DNA of 64,000 bases from NCBI GenBank assembly GCA_964651475.1, contig CAZYXV010000004.1:62001-126000 (forward strand). Reading direction: 5' to 3'. The notes under the pieces are model-generated. The model searched no databases and was not told where the DNA came from. It saw only the letters and a list, made by a program, of their open reading frames with translations. Shown piece after piece: positions 24,206 through 33,792 of the stretch. Position 1 is the first letter of the stretch. Each line of letters opens with the position of its first letter. This stretch comes from JBGSMF01 sp964651475. GTDB taxonomy: Bacteria; Chloroflexota; Anaerolineae; Fen-1058. A program made the translations under genes and the position numbers.

Positions 24206-25714
24206 TTAACATAAATCTACGCCAAACACGCCAGTCCCAGAAAAATCAACATTCTGCGATGCGCTCCAAAATTCTGCCAGCGTTGGGCCATCTTGGAGAC
24301 GCCGATCCCGAAAGAGAAAATTCCATATTTCGTGCGGCCACACCCGTCGCCCGATCTGGTAATACCAGCGCATAGCGTCGCGTAGAGGCAGGTCGTGATG
24401 GGCCAGCACCCGCCACAATGAGCGTGGGCGCAACTGCATGACGGCTTCGATGAATTTGACCCACGTCAGAACGCGCCACGGGGGCATATGTTGGGTGGCG
24501 AGCACCTGATGCTTGTAATCCCATTTGCGCAGGTCAATCTGTATCACCCGTCTATCGGCCGCCGTGCGAAAATAAGGCGTCCAGCGGTGTGGGGTGACAT
24601 AGAGCATCTGGATCTGGTCGGGATCGTAAGACAAAAGTTGCTTCAACCCGCGCCAGTAATCACGATCGGACTCTTCTTCAAAGCCGACGACGTAGGTTGC
24701 CATCGAAAGGATATCGTGCTGGCGCAGCAGCCGGATGGCCTCTCGATCTTTTGCTGGTGTCCCACCCTTGCAAACCTTGCGCAGTGTTTCCTCGTCATAA
24801 CTTTCTATGCCGAGCAGAAAGCGGGCCACGCCGGCTTTTTTGTAAAGATGCAGGATGTCGGCGTCGCGGACAATGTCATCTGCCCGAGTTGAACCTACCA
24901 GCGTCAGAGGCACATTTTCGGCAATGAGCGCTTCCAGAAAAGCGCGCCAGACTTGCCGTGAAGCGGTTGGGTTCTCATCGGCAAAGTTAATCACCTCGAC
25001 CCCGTGGTGCCGGTAGAGCCATGCCAGTTCCGCAGCGAATTTTTGCGGGTCTCGGTGCCTCCATTGCGCCCAAAATGGATGTTGACCGCAATAGCTGCAC
25101 CCATGTGGGCAGCCGCGAGAGAATTGAACCACAACGGCGCGACGGTCGCCCCAATAGCTGTAATGGCGGTGGTCAATTAACTCCCAGCCAACACGATAAG
25201 CATCGAGGTTACGGATGAGTGGGGCGGGCGGCGTGGCGAACGGCACGCCATGTTTCCGAAAAGCAATCCCGGGGATGGTTTCGAGCGGGGTGTTCGTTTC
25301 CAGAGCATGGATAACGCGCCGCCCCGTTTCTTCGCCTTCGCCGCGTACAATGATATTGATTTGCCCTTCCTCCTCCAAAATCTCTCGCCAGTGATAGGTT
25401 GGAAATACTCCACCGTAGATGATCCACGTCTTGGGAAGCATAGCGTGGATGGCGCGTGTAATTTCTGCAACGATAGGATGCCCAGAGGTCGAGCCAGAAT
25501 GACCCACCAGAATGGCTTGAGGCGCCAGCATTACAGTCTGCTTCACAATCGCTTGGGTAGACATAGGACCAAATTCTGCGTCTAGCAGCCGTACGCGATG
25601 GCCGGCGTCAATCAGGGGACCGCCCACAGACAGCAAGCCGAGCGGCGGCAAATGCTCGCGCGGGATACGACTTCCGATAGACATGTGTGGTACATTGACG
25701 AGAAGGATATCCAT
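24206..25714 (-). CDS. B12-binding-domain radical SAM protein, BchE-like
   Basis: About 502 aa. The N-terminal half is a cobalamin-binding Rossmann domain (PPLGLLSVGGPLIDAGH, GHSGSTSGHP, IYGGVFPTYHW). The radical SAM cluster is CPHGCSYC in SRGCPHGCSYCGQ, followed by ADENPT and FLLGIESYDEETL. The overall motif string is close to what I recall of BchE, the anaerobic Mg-protoporphyrin ester cyclase, but related proteins do other oxidative or methylation chemistry, and no other chlorophyll genes are in view. ATG 25714 is supported by AGAGGAG. First structural gene after the regulator. Confidence 0.8.
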   Translation of the reverse strand: MDILLVNVPHMSIGSRIPREHLPPLGLLSVGGPLIDAGHRVRLLDAEFGPMSTQAIVKQTVMLAPQAILVGHSGSTSGHPIVAEITRAIHAMLPKTWIIYGGVFPTYHWREILEEEGQINIIVRGEGEETGRRVIHALETNTPLETIPGIAFRKHGVPFATPPAPLIRNLDAYRVGWELIDHRHYSYWGDRRAVVVQFSRGCPHGCSYCGQHPFWAQWRHRDPQKFAAELAWLYRHHGVEVINFADENPTASRQVWRAFLEALIAENVPLTLVGSTRADDIVRDADILHLYKKAGVARFLLGIESYDEETLRKVCKGGTPAKDREAIRLLRQHDILSMATYVVGFEEESDRDYWRGLKQLLSYDPDQIQMLYVTPHRWTPYFRTAADRRVIQIDLRKWDYKHQVLATQHMPPWRVLTWVKFIEAVMQLRPRSLWRVLAHHDLPLRDAMRWYYQIGRRVWPHEIWNFLFRDRRLQDGPTLAEFWSASQNVDFSGTGVFGVDLC

Positions 25715-25793
25715 ATTTGCTCCTCTCAAGCCGAACGGCGGCCTAACGCACCTTTTGCCTGGCAAGTGCTGAAGCGGTAAGTTACTGCGTCAC

Positions 25794-25819
25794 TGCGGCT
25801 ATTTTACAAAATAGCCGCA
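25794..25819. promoter_or_regulatory. Perfect 26-bp dyad upstream of the radical SAM gene
   Basis: Arms TGCGGCTATTTT and AAAATAGCCGCA are exact complements with a 2-bp centre. No T-run follows, so it reads as an operator or a strong hairpin in the leader, about 80 bp before the radical SAM start. Confidence 0.45.
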
Positions 25820-25844
25820 CATCACATTCGCTGTATTTTCCGAA

Positions 25845-25882
25845 TTATTGGTTATTTCGGAAAAATCCGAAGCAACCAATAA
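25845..25882. promoter_or_regulatory. Nested inverted repeat between regulator and radical SAM gene
   Basis: Outer arms TTATTGGTT and AACCAATAA enclose inner arms TTCGGA and TCCGAA around AAAA. It begins 20 bp after the regulator stop and is AT-rich compared with the flanks. It could be a regulator site; direction and role are not fixed. Confidence 0.4.
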
Positions 25883-25901
25883 AAAAAAGAGAATTCGACA
25901 A

Positions 25902-26432
25902 CTAGCTTTTGACAAGCACACTCAACGCCTTGCCAAAATTCTCTCCCAGTTTAGCGAGCTTGATCAACGTCTCCAGGGGCATTTGCTCGACTTGATTGTA
26001 AATGGCCACAACTGTCTCGAGCGAGTCGAGCATTGCGTGTAACCTTTCATTGACGTGAGCGTCTTCCTCGTCTACTTCTGCCACGCTCACACGCAGCGTC
26101 GCCAGGAGTGGATCAATCTCACGGCTTTTGCGCTCCCTGATAATCGCGCGGAACATTTCCCATACATCGCTCATTGACTCAAAGTGATCGCGGCGATCCC
26201 CAAGCACGTGAACGACTTTGACAATGCCCCACGTTTGCAACTCGTGCAGGCCGGTGCTGACCGTCGAACGCGCCACAGCCAGCGTCTCGCTGATTTCGTC
26301 GGCCGTCAGGGGGTGGGGCGAAAGATATAGTAATGCATAGATTTGGGCAACCGTTCGGTTGACCCCCCAGGCGCTTCCCATTTCTCCCCAGTGGAGGATA
26401 AATTTTTTCATTACAGGAGTCAGTTCGGCCAT
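25902..26432 (-). CDS. GbsR/MarR-type transcriptional regulator
   Basis: About 176 aa. A winged helix spans residues about 25-90 (LTADEISETLAVARSTVSTGLHELQTWGIVKVV, quoted as segments LTADEISETL and SRSTVS-like recognition helix), followed by a wing with GDRRDHFE and a helical dimer domain, the GbsR-like layout. It heads the minus-strand operon, so it probably controls the radical SAM/prenyl genes and itself. ATG 26432 is used; a GTG at 26441 is also possible. No ribosome site is seen and the leader is very short after a consensus promoter. Confidence 0.85.
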   Translation of the reverse strand: MAELTPVMKKFILHWGEMGSAWGVNRTVAQIYALLYLSPHPLTADEISETLAVARSTVSTGLHELQTWGIVKVVHVLGDRRDHFESMSDVWEMFRAIIRERKSREIDPLLATLRVSVAEVDEEDAHVNERLHAMLDSLETVVAIYNQVEQMPLETLIKLAKLGENFGKALSVLVKS

Positions 26433-26459
26433 ATTATTCACTTATTTCAGTATTTACCG

Positions 26460-26488
26460 ATTATACCGTATTATCTGGCAAATGTCAA
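26460..26488 (-). promoter_or_regulatory. Consensus SigA promoter of the regulator gene
   Basis: On the minus strand TTGACA (26488-26483), exactly 17 bp, then TATAAT (26465-26460): a full match to consensus at both boxes. The start point would be near 26453, some 20 bases before ATG 26432. Confidence 0.8.
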
Positions 26489-26495
26489 GTATTGC

Positions 26496-28055
26496 CTATT
26501 TGCGCGTGCCCTTGATCCATTCGTCGTACAAACATTGCACGGTAGATTTATCCAGGGCGGTGTAGGCAGCCTCTAGCAAATCTTGGGAGCTTGCCACCCC
26601 GTACAGGTTTTGCCGGTAATAAGTTTGCAAAAAAGCATTAAACTTTTCATCGTTTCCGGCCTGGGATGTTCCATCGTGCGATTGCACACACGTGGAGTTT
26701 GAGATAACCTGTTCATTCATGGCCTGTCGCAGCGCGTGAAAGAATAGCGGACCTTTTAGATAAACGATTTCGCCGTAGCTTTGTTCTGTAAAGGCCCCGA
26801 CGGGCTGGTCCACCGGCGCATCACTCCCGGCCTCGACAATCTTTTTCCAGTTCTGTTCAAACATCGCGTTAACTAAGTAAGAGCTGGTTGCGCTGTCGTG
26901 CGCTTCCTCGTAGTACAGAACCGTGGAATACTGCGCCAGGGCTTCGTCTAACCAGGGGTGATTGACCTGATCGTTGCCGATCAGGCTGTACCACCACTGG
27001 TGCGCGACCTCGTGCGCGATGACCCACTCAAAATACTCTTGTGGATCGTCGTACAGATTCGCGGCGATGACGATCAGGCCGGGATATTCGATGCCGCCGG
27101 CCGTGGTGGGCGTTTCGAGGATGTCGAACTCGGAAAACGGGTAGGGGCCAAAGCGTTGACTAAAGATTTGCACGGCGCGCGCGGCATACTCTAGCGCCTG
27201 TTGCCCGGCCTGCGCGTGCTCGGGCAAATACGACGAGCGGACGGTTACGCCGTTGACGACTTGCGTAGCGGTCTGGTAATTGCTTCCCCACACGATCATA
27301 AAATCGCGCGCCGGGCCGCTGACACACGTCCACTGTCGAACGTCGCCCGCTGCTTGCGGCGGGCTGCAGACGCCTGTGGTGGCAAGCACGCCGGGCGGCG
27401 CTTTAATTTCAACCGTATAGAACGCCGTATCGCTGTATACCGCGTCGCCATAGTGAGGCGCCATCTCGATGTGCCAACCAGCATGATCGTAAGCGGGAAT
27501 GAGGGGATAGATATTGGGCAGCGTGAGGAGGCCATCGGCGTAATCCAGTTGCGCGTACCCTGCCGGATTGTCGCGCGGCACGCTCACCGCAAAATCGAGC
27601 GAGAGGGTGATGCTGCGCCCAGGCTCCAGCGGCGAGGCAAGCGGCACGCGCAAGGCCGAGCCGTTTTGCTCAAGATAGGACGGCTGAAGTTGCCCATCGA
27701 GTGCAACTTGGGTGACCGTCATTGCCCCCCCATAACCCGGCAAGACCGGGAACAATCTAAAATAGATTTCTTTTAATGTTACAGTTTCCGTGTTTGTATA
27801 GTGCACCTCCTGGCGTCCGCGAACTTGTGGCAGGTCAACGTCCAGGTGAATGTCGTAGCGCGTCGCCGTCGTCAGGCGCGCGGCGTCGCCAGCGTATGCC
27901 GGCAGCAAAGCCTGGAGCGGCAATGGCGGGTCGGGAAGTGTCTCATCAGGTGATTGCGACGGCGTTGGGGCAACGGGAACAGGTCGAACGCACCCGGACA
28001 GAATAAGCATACCACACAACAAGCCCATCCAAATTTTTCTCCGCATCAAGTACAT
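26496..28055 (-). CDS. M1-family metallopeptidase lipoprotein
   Basis: 519 aa. The N-terminus is a lipoprotein signal (LILSGC) followed by a Pro-rich linker, so the enzyme is probably anchored outside the cytoplasmic membrane. The gluzincin site is complete: HEVAH at 348-352 and Glu371 in LDEALAQY (HExxH-x18-E), preceded by GGIEYPGL, the M1 exopeptidase-like motif. It cuts N-terminal residues from peptides. ATG 28055 has AGGAG six bases upstream. It is a single gene with its own extended -10 promoter. Confidence 0.88.
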   Translation of the reverse strand: MYLMRRKIWMGLLCGMLILSGCVRPVPVAPTPSQSPDETLPDPPLPLQALLPAYAGDAARLTTATRYDIHLDVDLPQVRGRQEVHYTNTETVTLKEIYFRLFPVLPGYGGAMTVTQVALDGQLQPSYLEQNGSALRVPLASPLEPGRSITLSLDFAVSVPRDNPAGYAQLDYADGLLTLPNIYPLIPAYDHAGWHIEMAPHYGDAVYSDTAFYTVEIKAPPGVLATTGVCSPPQAAGDVRQWTCVSGPARDFMIVWGSNYQTATQVVNGVTVRSSYLPEHAQAGQQALEYAARAVQIFSQRFGPYPFSEFDILETPTTAGGIEYPGLIVIAANLYDDPQEYFEWVIAHEVAHQWWYSLIGNDQVNHPWLDEALAQYSTVLYYEEAHDSATSSYLVNAMFEQNWKKIVEAGSDAPVDQPVGAFTEQSYGEIVYLKGPLFFHALRQAMNEQVISNSTCVQSHDGTSQAGNDEKFNAFLQTYYRQNLYGVASSQDLLEAAYTALDKSTVQCLYDEWIKGTRK

Positions 28056-28083
28056 CCCATACTCCTGACAAAATTGTGAATGC

Positions 28084-28092
28084 ATTATACCA
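28084..28092 (-). promoter_or_regulatory. Extended -10 promoter of the M1 peptidase gene
   Basis: TGG-TATAAT on the minus strand (28092-28084); no good -35 box at the usual distance. A second TATAAT lies at 28107-28102. Confidence 0.5.
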
Positions 28093-28275
28093 ATTCTGCC
28101 GATTATAGTATAATGTGGCCAAGTACTCGAAGGCACAGATCCTTCGATGCTTCCTCTATTCGAACGCGCAAATAACCCAGGAGGAACTTGGCAGGATTTA
28201 TGCCAATGTGTACTGGTAATATTCCTCGCGCTCAATTGACAGTGAGCCTATGATTTTAAAGAAAGGAAAGAGGCA

Positions 28276-31200
28276 ATGATTCCCATAAATAAGCATTGGT
28301 CAAGGCTGTTGTGCGCCTTGATCGCCTTGATGTACGCGATCGTTCCTTCTGCTGTGCGCGCCACTCCACAAGTTAATCCGTCTGTTTCATCTGCTTTGAT
28401 AGATCAAGATTCCTCGACGACTCGCCCCCCCATGGGTGAAATGGTTATCTTGCGGGCGGGCCAGGCTGTGAACCGTTCTTACGTGGCGCCCCCGCTCGAG
28501 TTTTCACGGCAGGGCGTCCAAAGCGCCACTATCAATATTCAATACCTGTCCAACCAAACAAACGCCGCAGGAGATTATTGCTACCCCTGGCCCGCCGATG
28601 CGCAGGCTGCTTTTGAATACACGGCGAGTGTATGGGAATCGCAAATTAACTCGACCGTTCCTATTGTCATACAGGCATGTTGGACCGACTTGGACCCCGG
28701 CGTCTTGGGGTATGGGGGAGCGGTAAGTTACCACCGTGATTTTGGCGGCGCCCCAACCGCCGAAACATGGTATCAGGCCGCGCTGGCTAATGCGTTGGCC
28801 GGGAGTGACTTGAACGACAGCGATGGGTATGACAGTGATCAAGATGGCAGCGATGCGGACGCCGATATGATTATTGCCTACAGCCGCACGTTCGATTGGT
28901 ATTTTGGCGCCGACGGCAATACCCCGGCAGACAAGTACGACTTTGCCACCGTGGTGCTGCACGAGATTTGCCACGGCCTAGGGTTCAGCGGCTCTATGCG
29001 AGTATCCAGCGGGCTAGGCAGTTGGGGATTTAATACTGGCTATCCGGTCAGCTATGATCGCTTTACAGAGAATGGTTCCGCTCAACAACTAATCAATACT
29101 TCTCTGTTTCCCAATCCATCGTCGGCGCTGGCTGCCCAACTCACCAGCGACAATGTGTATTTTAACGGCGCCAATGCCAATGCAGCCAACGGCGGTGCCC
29201 GGCCCAAGCTTTACGCTCCCGGCACGTGGCAACAAGGGTCGAGTTATTCTCATCTCGACGAGATTTACAATGGAACGCCCAACTCGCTGATGACTTTTTC
29301 GCTCGACTATGGAGAAGCCAACCACAATCCCGGCGCGGTAGCCATGGGCATGCTTCAGGATTTTGGGTGGACAACGGGGGCTCCCCAACCCGCCCCCACT
29401 GTAACCAGCATCACGCCCAACAGCGGCGGGAACAACGGCTCGGTCAGCGTGACCATCGCCGGGACAAATTTCCAGTCCGGCGCGACGGTCAAGTTGACGC
29501 GCTCCGGACAAGCCGACATTGTTGCGACGGGCGCGAGCGTGAGCGCGTCTCAGATCACGTGCAACTTTAACTTGGTCGGCGCCGCCGCTGGCCAGTGGAA
29601 CGTCGTCGTCACCAACCCCGATAGTCAGAGCGGGATGCTGCCCAACGGCTTTACGGTGAATGAGCCTTTTGTGGGCAAAACGTGGACGGGCAGCGCCAGC
29701 AGCGATTGGCATACTGCCGGCAACTGGAGCCCGAGCGGCGTGCCGGGCGCCGGCGACGACGTATTAATTCCCAACGTCGCCCGCGATCCGGTGATTTCGA
29801 CCGGCGACGCCGCGGCCAATAGCTTGACGATTGACAGCGGCGCGGTGCTGGACCTGACCACGCGCCATCTCACCGTCGAGGGCGCGCTGACCAATAACGG
29901 CACGCTCAAGCAAGCTAAAACTGTGAGCAGCGCGACACAGTTTTTGCGCATCACCAACCAGGCCGGCACGGAAACCAAGTATTATGGCGTAGATATCACA
30001 CCCACCGGCGATGCCAAAGCAACTGCTGGTTTGGGGCACCCCTCGCCCATTGGCACAGCAGCATGGGATAATCCGGATGTAGGGCCAGCTTTGCCAGTTG
30101 AGCAGCCGGCTGCACCTGCTGCTCCAACTGTTTGGGCTATGGGCCAACCCATGCCGACCGCCCGCATGCGGCTTGCAGGGGCAAGTGACGGGTGTCTGTT
30201 GTATGCCATTGGCGGCATGCTGGATGGGGGTGGTGGTTATTTTGCAAACAACGAAGTATACGATCCTCAGTCTGATAATTGGATCAGTCTAGCCCCAATG
30301 CCCACAGCTCGCGGCAACACAGGCGCTGCTATCCTTGATGGTGTGATTTATGTGCCGGCTGGCTACAACGGCGCATACCAAAGTACACACGAAGCCTACA
30401 ATATCGCGAGCAATTCTTGGTCGAGCAGAGCTCCCCTGCCAACCGCTTTGGCGGGCGGCGCAGTAGCTGCTGTGAACGGCAAACTATATCACATTGGCGG
30501 AAACTCGAGCAGTGGTCATGTAGCGACGACTTTTGAGTACAATCCCACTACCAATGCCTGGAGCACCAAAGCGCCTGCGCCAAGCAGCTTTGCCTATGCC
30601 GGCAGCGCAGTGCTAGATGGTTATATCTACATTGCTGGCGGATGGCTTAGTTCTTCCGCCAGCACAAGCTTGTGGCGTTATGACCCTGTGTACGACAGTT
30701 GGACCGTACTGGCTTCTATGGGGCAAGGACGACAATCACCAGGACTGGTTGCAGCGGGTGGTTATTTGTATGCTTTTGGCGGCGGAGTCGGTTGGACGGC
30801 TCTCAGCGACACAGAGCAATACAATCTTTCTACGAATACCTGGGCACAACGGAGCGATAGTCCGCTGATAGTGGCGCGCATTGGCATGGCCAGTGGGTGG
30901 GTGCGCGGCAAAATTTGGGGTGTTGGCGGGAGCACGGGCAGCGACGAAACGACCTATAACGAATACCTGGACGAGGGTTATGCTGACAACTGTGCCGGCG
31001 CCGCGGCCCCGACTGTGTCTGGCATCATACCCAATACCGGCGCCAATACTGGCGTGGTCAGTGCCGCCGTCACTGGTACAGACTTTCAGACCGGCGCGAC
31101 AGTCAAACTGATGCGTTCAGGCCAATCCGACATTGACGCCACCGATGTGAATGTGGTCAGTGCATCTCAAATCATGTGTAATTTTGATCTGAATGGGGCG

Positions 31201-33423
31201 GCCGCCGGGCAATGGAACGTTGTTGTCACCAATCCCGATTCTCAAAGCGGTGAATTAACCAACGGCTTTACGGTAACTCTAGCAACGGGGCCCACCGTAC
31301 TTGGCATCATGCCCAATACCGGCATCAACACCGGCACCGTCAGCGTTGCCATCCTCGGTGCGAACTTGCAGGCCGGCGCGACGGTCAAGCTGACGCGCTC
31401 GGGGCAACCCGACATCGCCGCTACCGGCGTGAATGTGGTCAGCGCGTCGCAGCTCACGTGCAATCTGAACCTGGCCGGCGCCGCCGCTGGCGCGTGGAAC
31501 GTGGTGGTCACCAATCCCGATGCGCAAAGCGGGACGCTCCCCAACGGCTTTACGGTAATGCAGGGAACGGGTCCCGCCATAATCAGTATCGTGCCGAACA
31601 CCGGCGTCAACACCGGCACGGTCAGCGTCCTCATCACCGGCGTCAATTTTGAGATGGGCGCGACGATCAAGCTGGTCAAGTCCGGCACGGCGCAAATACC
31701 CATCACCGGCACCAACGTGATGTTGAATGCGACCCAGATCATGTGCGATTTTGATCTGACCGGGGCGGCGACCGGCGCGTGGCACGTGGTGGTTACGAAT
31801 CCGGACCTGAAAAGCGGGACGCTGCCCGACGGCTTTACGGTGTTTGCGCCTTCGGCGGCGCCCATCATCACTGGCATTACGCCGAATACTGGCGTCAACA
31901 CCGGCACGGTTCATATCTCCGATCTATCGGGCAGCAACTTTATGATGGGCGCTACAGTCAAGTTGACGCGGGCGGGCCAGACGCCGATCACGGCCACGAA
32001 TCTATTGATGAACGCCACTCGCATCATCTGCGATTTCGATCTGACCGGGGCGGCGACCGGCGCGTGGAACGTGGTGGTCACCAATCCAGATGCCAAGAGC
32101 GGGACGCTGCCCAATGGCTTTACGGTCACCGCGCCCTTCGGCGTCAATGTAACGGTGGCAGTTTCCGGCAACCAGTTCTGCGCCGGACGCACCGGCGGCG
32201 TGAAACGCTGCTTTGACATCACGCCGGATGCCGCGTTGGACGCCGCCGTGCGTTTTTATCTGACCGAGGCCGAACGCAACAATCAAACGCTCGGAGATCT
32301 CTTGGTATTTCACTACGACGGCGCTGAATGGGTGCAGGAGGCTGGCCCCTATACGAGCGGCGGCGCGGGCAATGCGCAATACGTCCAGGCTCAAAACGTC
32401 AGCGACTTTTCGCGCTTTGCGCTGGCCAAGACCGGCTCGGCGATATTCATCTACCTGCCAGTGGTGATGAAATATTGGCCGCCCGTTCCCGATGCACCTA
32501 CGCTTAATGCGATTACGCCCAACCCATCCTCGGATGGCAACTATACGGTCAGTTGGTCCGCCGGCGCCGGTCCCGCGCCGACCTCGTATGACCTGGAGGA
32601 AAATGGAGCGGTCATCCTGACCGACTTGACGGGCGCCTCGCGCTCCTTTACGGGCAAGGCCGTTGGAACGTACACCTATCGTGTGCGCGGCAAGAATAGC
32701 TACGGGCCTGGCGCGTGGAGCGGTGCGCAGTCGGTCACGGTGAAGCCGCAACTGCCGGGCACGCTTTACTCAATTGCCGATGCGTCAGTTCTCGAAGGCA
32801 AACCGACCCTCAACGATGGAACAGACAGCACCATGTGGGTCGGTTATGAACATTGCAGCACCAGCCTGATCGGGCGGGCGCGCAGCCTGGTCAAGTTTGA
32901 CGTATCGGCCATCCCGCCAGGAACACAAATCGTCCAGGCCACGCTTTCGGTCTACCTGACCGGCTCCTGCGACACAGGCAACAAATCTCGTGCTTTGACG
33001 GCCTATCGTACAACAGGTGACTGGGGGGAGACCAGTGTTAACTGGAATAACAGACCTGACCTTGCCGAAGCCTATGGTTCGGTTACGGTATCCAGCCGAA
33101 CGTGGCAGAGATATTCGCTTGACGTGACCAATCTGGTGCGTGGATGGGTGAACAGTACCTATACTAACTATGGCCTGTTCCTGCGCAGCGGCGAATCTTC
33201 TAGCGACGCCCGGCTATCGCTTGGCACGCGGAATGCAGGCAGCAGCTATGGCCCCTATTTGAGCATCACGTATGCAGGAATGACAATGTTGAGCGCGCCG
33301 CAGACGATAGAGCCTGCTCAGGGAGGGTGTGGAGTAGCGAGCAAAGGCGACTCTGATGTCCCGTTGGCTGGGGTGGAAAATGGGTTGTTCGAGGCGGTGG
33401 GGCTGCCTCTCTGTCCTCGTTAG
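28276..33423 (+). CDS. Giant secreted protein: HExxH domain, TIG and Kelch repeats, FnIII, DNRLRE
   Basis: 1,715 aa with a signal peptide (residues 1-29). Residues about 90-365 form a putative metallopeptidase domain with HEICHGLGF at 229-237; the third His of metzincins is absent. TIG/IPT domain 1 is at about 375-465. A Kelch propeller with five or six repeats spans about 619-905. Four more TIG domains run about 911-1285. Then come a strand-rich NVTVAVSGNQF domain, the segment IYLPVVMKYWPP, an FnIII-like domain (about 1410-1494) and a DNRLRE domain (about 1495-1670). It is likely a cell-surface or released hydrolase. The last two domains recur in the next large protein. Confidence 0.85.
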   Translation: MIPINKHWSRLLCALIALMYAIVPSAVRATPQVNPSVSSALIDQDSSTTRPPMGEMVILRAGQAVNRSYVAPPLEFSRQGVQSATINIQYLSNQTNAAGDYCYPWPADAQAAFEYTASVWESQINSTVPIVIQACWTDLDPGVLGYGGAVSYHRDFGGAPTAETWYQAALANALAGSDLNDSDGYDSDQDGSDADADMIIAYSRTFDWYFGADGNTPADKYDFATVVLHEICHGLGFSGSMRVSSGLGSWGFNTGYPVSYDRFTENGSAQQLINTSLFPNPSSALAAQLTSDNVYFNGANANAANGGARPKLYAPGTWQQGSSYSHLDEIYNGTPNSLMTFSLDYGEANHNPGAVAMGMLQDFGWTTGAPQPAPTVTSITPNSGGNNGSVSVTIAGTNFQSGATVKLTRSGQADIVATGASVSASQITCNFNLVGAAAGQWNVVVTNPDSQSGMLPNGFTVNEPFVGKTWTGSASSDWHTAGNWSPSGVPGAGDDVLIPNVARDPVISTGDAAANSLTIDSGAVLDLTTRHLTVEGALTNNGTLKQAKTVSSATQFLRITNQAGTETKYYGVDITPTGDAKATAGLGHPSPIGTAAWDNPDVGPALPVEQPAAPAAPTVWAMGQPMPTARMRLAGASDGCLLYAIGGMLDGGGGYFANNEVYDPQSDNWISLAPMPTARGNTGAAILDGVIYVPAGYNGAYQSTHEAYNIASNSWSSRAPLPTALAGGAVAAVNGKLYHIGGNSSSGHVATTFEYNPTTNAWSTKAPAPSSFAYAGSAVLDGYIYIAGGWLSSSASTSLWRYDPVYDSWTVLASMGQGRQSPGLVAAGGYLYAFGGGVGWTALSDTEQYNLSTNTWAQRSDSPLIVARIGMASGWVRGKIWGVGGSTGSDETTYNEYLDEGYADNCAGAAAPTVSGIIPNTGANTGVVSAAVTGTDFQTGATVKLMRSGQSDIDATDVNVVSASQIMCNFDLNGAAAGQWNVVVTNPDSQSGELTNGFTVTLATGPTVLGIMPNTGINTGTVSVAILGANLQAGATVKLTRSGQPDIAATGVNVVSASQLTCNLNLAGAAAGAWNVVVTNPDAQSGTLPNGFTVMQGTGPAIISIVPNTGVNTGTVSVLITGVNFEMGATIKLVKSGTAQIPITGTNVMLNATQIMCDFDLTGAATGAWHVVVTNPDLKSGTLPDGFTVFAPSAAPIITGITPNTGVNTGTVHISDLSGSNFMMGATVKLTRAGQTPITATNLLMNATRIICDFDLTGAATGAWNVVVTNPDAKSGTLPNGFTVTAPFGVNVTVAVSGNQFCAGRTGGVKRCFDITPDAALDAAVRFYLTEAERNNQTLGDLLVFHYDGAEWVQEAGPYTSGGAGNAQYVQAQNVSDFSRFALAKTGSAIFIYLPVVMKYWPPVPDAPTLNAITPNPSSDGNYTVSWSAGAGPAPTSYDLEENGAVILTDLTGASRSFTGKAVGTYTYRVRGKNSYGPGAWSGAQSVTVKPQLPGTLYSIADASVLEGKPTLNDGTDSTMWVGYEHCSTSLIGRARSLVKFDVSAIPPGTQIVQATLSVYLTGSCDTGNKSRALTAYRTTGDWGETSVNWNNRPDLAEAYGSVTVSSRTWQRYSLDVTNLVRGWVNSTYTNYGLFLRSGESSSDARLSLGTRNAGSSYGPYLSITYAGMTMLSAPQTIEPAQGGCGVASKGDSDVPLAGVENGLFEAVGLPLCPR
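29398..32130 (+). repeat. Tandem TIG/IPT-coding repeats
   Basis: Five copies of about 270 bp at roughly 29398-29660, 31006-31278, 31288-31557, 31568-31845 and 31857-32130 encode blocks with the pattern PNTGxNTGxVSV, GATVKLxRSG, NVVVTNPD, SGxLPNGFTV. The four later copies are adjacent and close in DNA sequence; copy 1 is split off by the Kelch block. Confidence 0.8.
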
Positions 33424-33536
33424 CTTGTTTCTGTCTGGAAAGGCTCTGCGCGCCGTCCCCGGCGCGGCCTATGCGTGGCCAGTAACGCCCGCCGAGGACG
33501 GCATGCTGAGCAGTTACCCGAAATGATGGATTCGCC

Positions 33537-33607
33537 GTAGGATCGCTCTCGCGGGCATGAACATACTGCCTCCGGCGCTCCGGTCGCGCCTGTGAAGGCG
33601 ATCCTAC
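33537..33607. repeat. Inverted repeat in the gap between the two giant genes
   Basis: GTAGGATCGC (33537-33546) and GCGATCCTAC (33598-33607) are exact 10-bp complements 51 bp apart. The 369-bp gap 33424-33792 holds this element and a TATAAT box at 33722-33727, about 65 bp before the next start; no gene was found in it. Confidence 0.45.
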
Positions 33608-33792
33608 GCAGGATGGGAGAACCTGCTCTGGCATTGTCAATCTAACTGTCAAGAGGCTTAGCCCCTTTGCTTTAAATGATAGGATGCGTTGTATACGCTG
33701 TCAAATTCCATTGGTTAAGGGTATAATAAGCGCCTGTACGGATATTTTTTACCTCACTGATAAACCAATTTTGAGTAGAAAGGAACGCAAGC

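Noticed and set aside
24206..25714. Firm assignment of the radical SAM protein as BchE
   Set aside because: Motifs are close, but related B12 radical SAM enzymes share them and the pathway context is missing.
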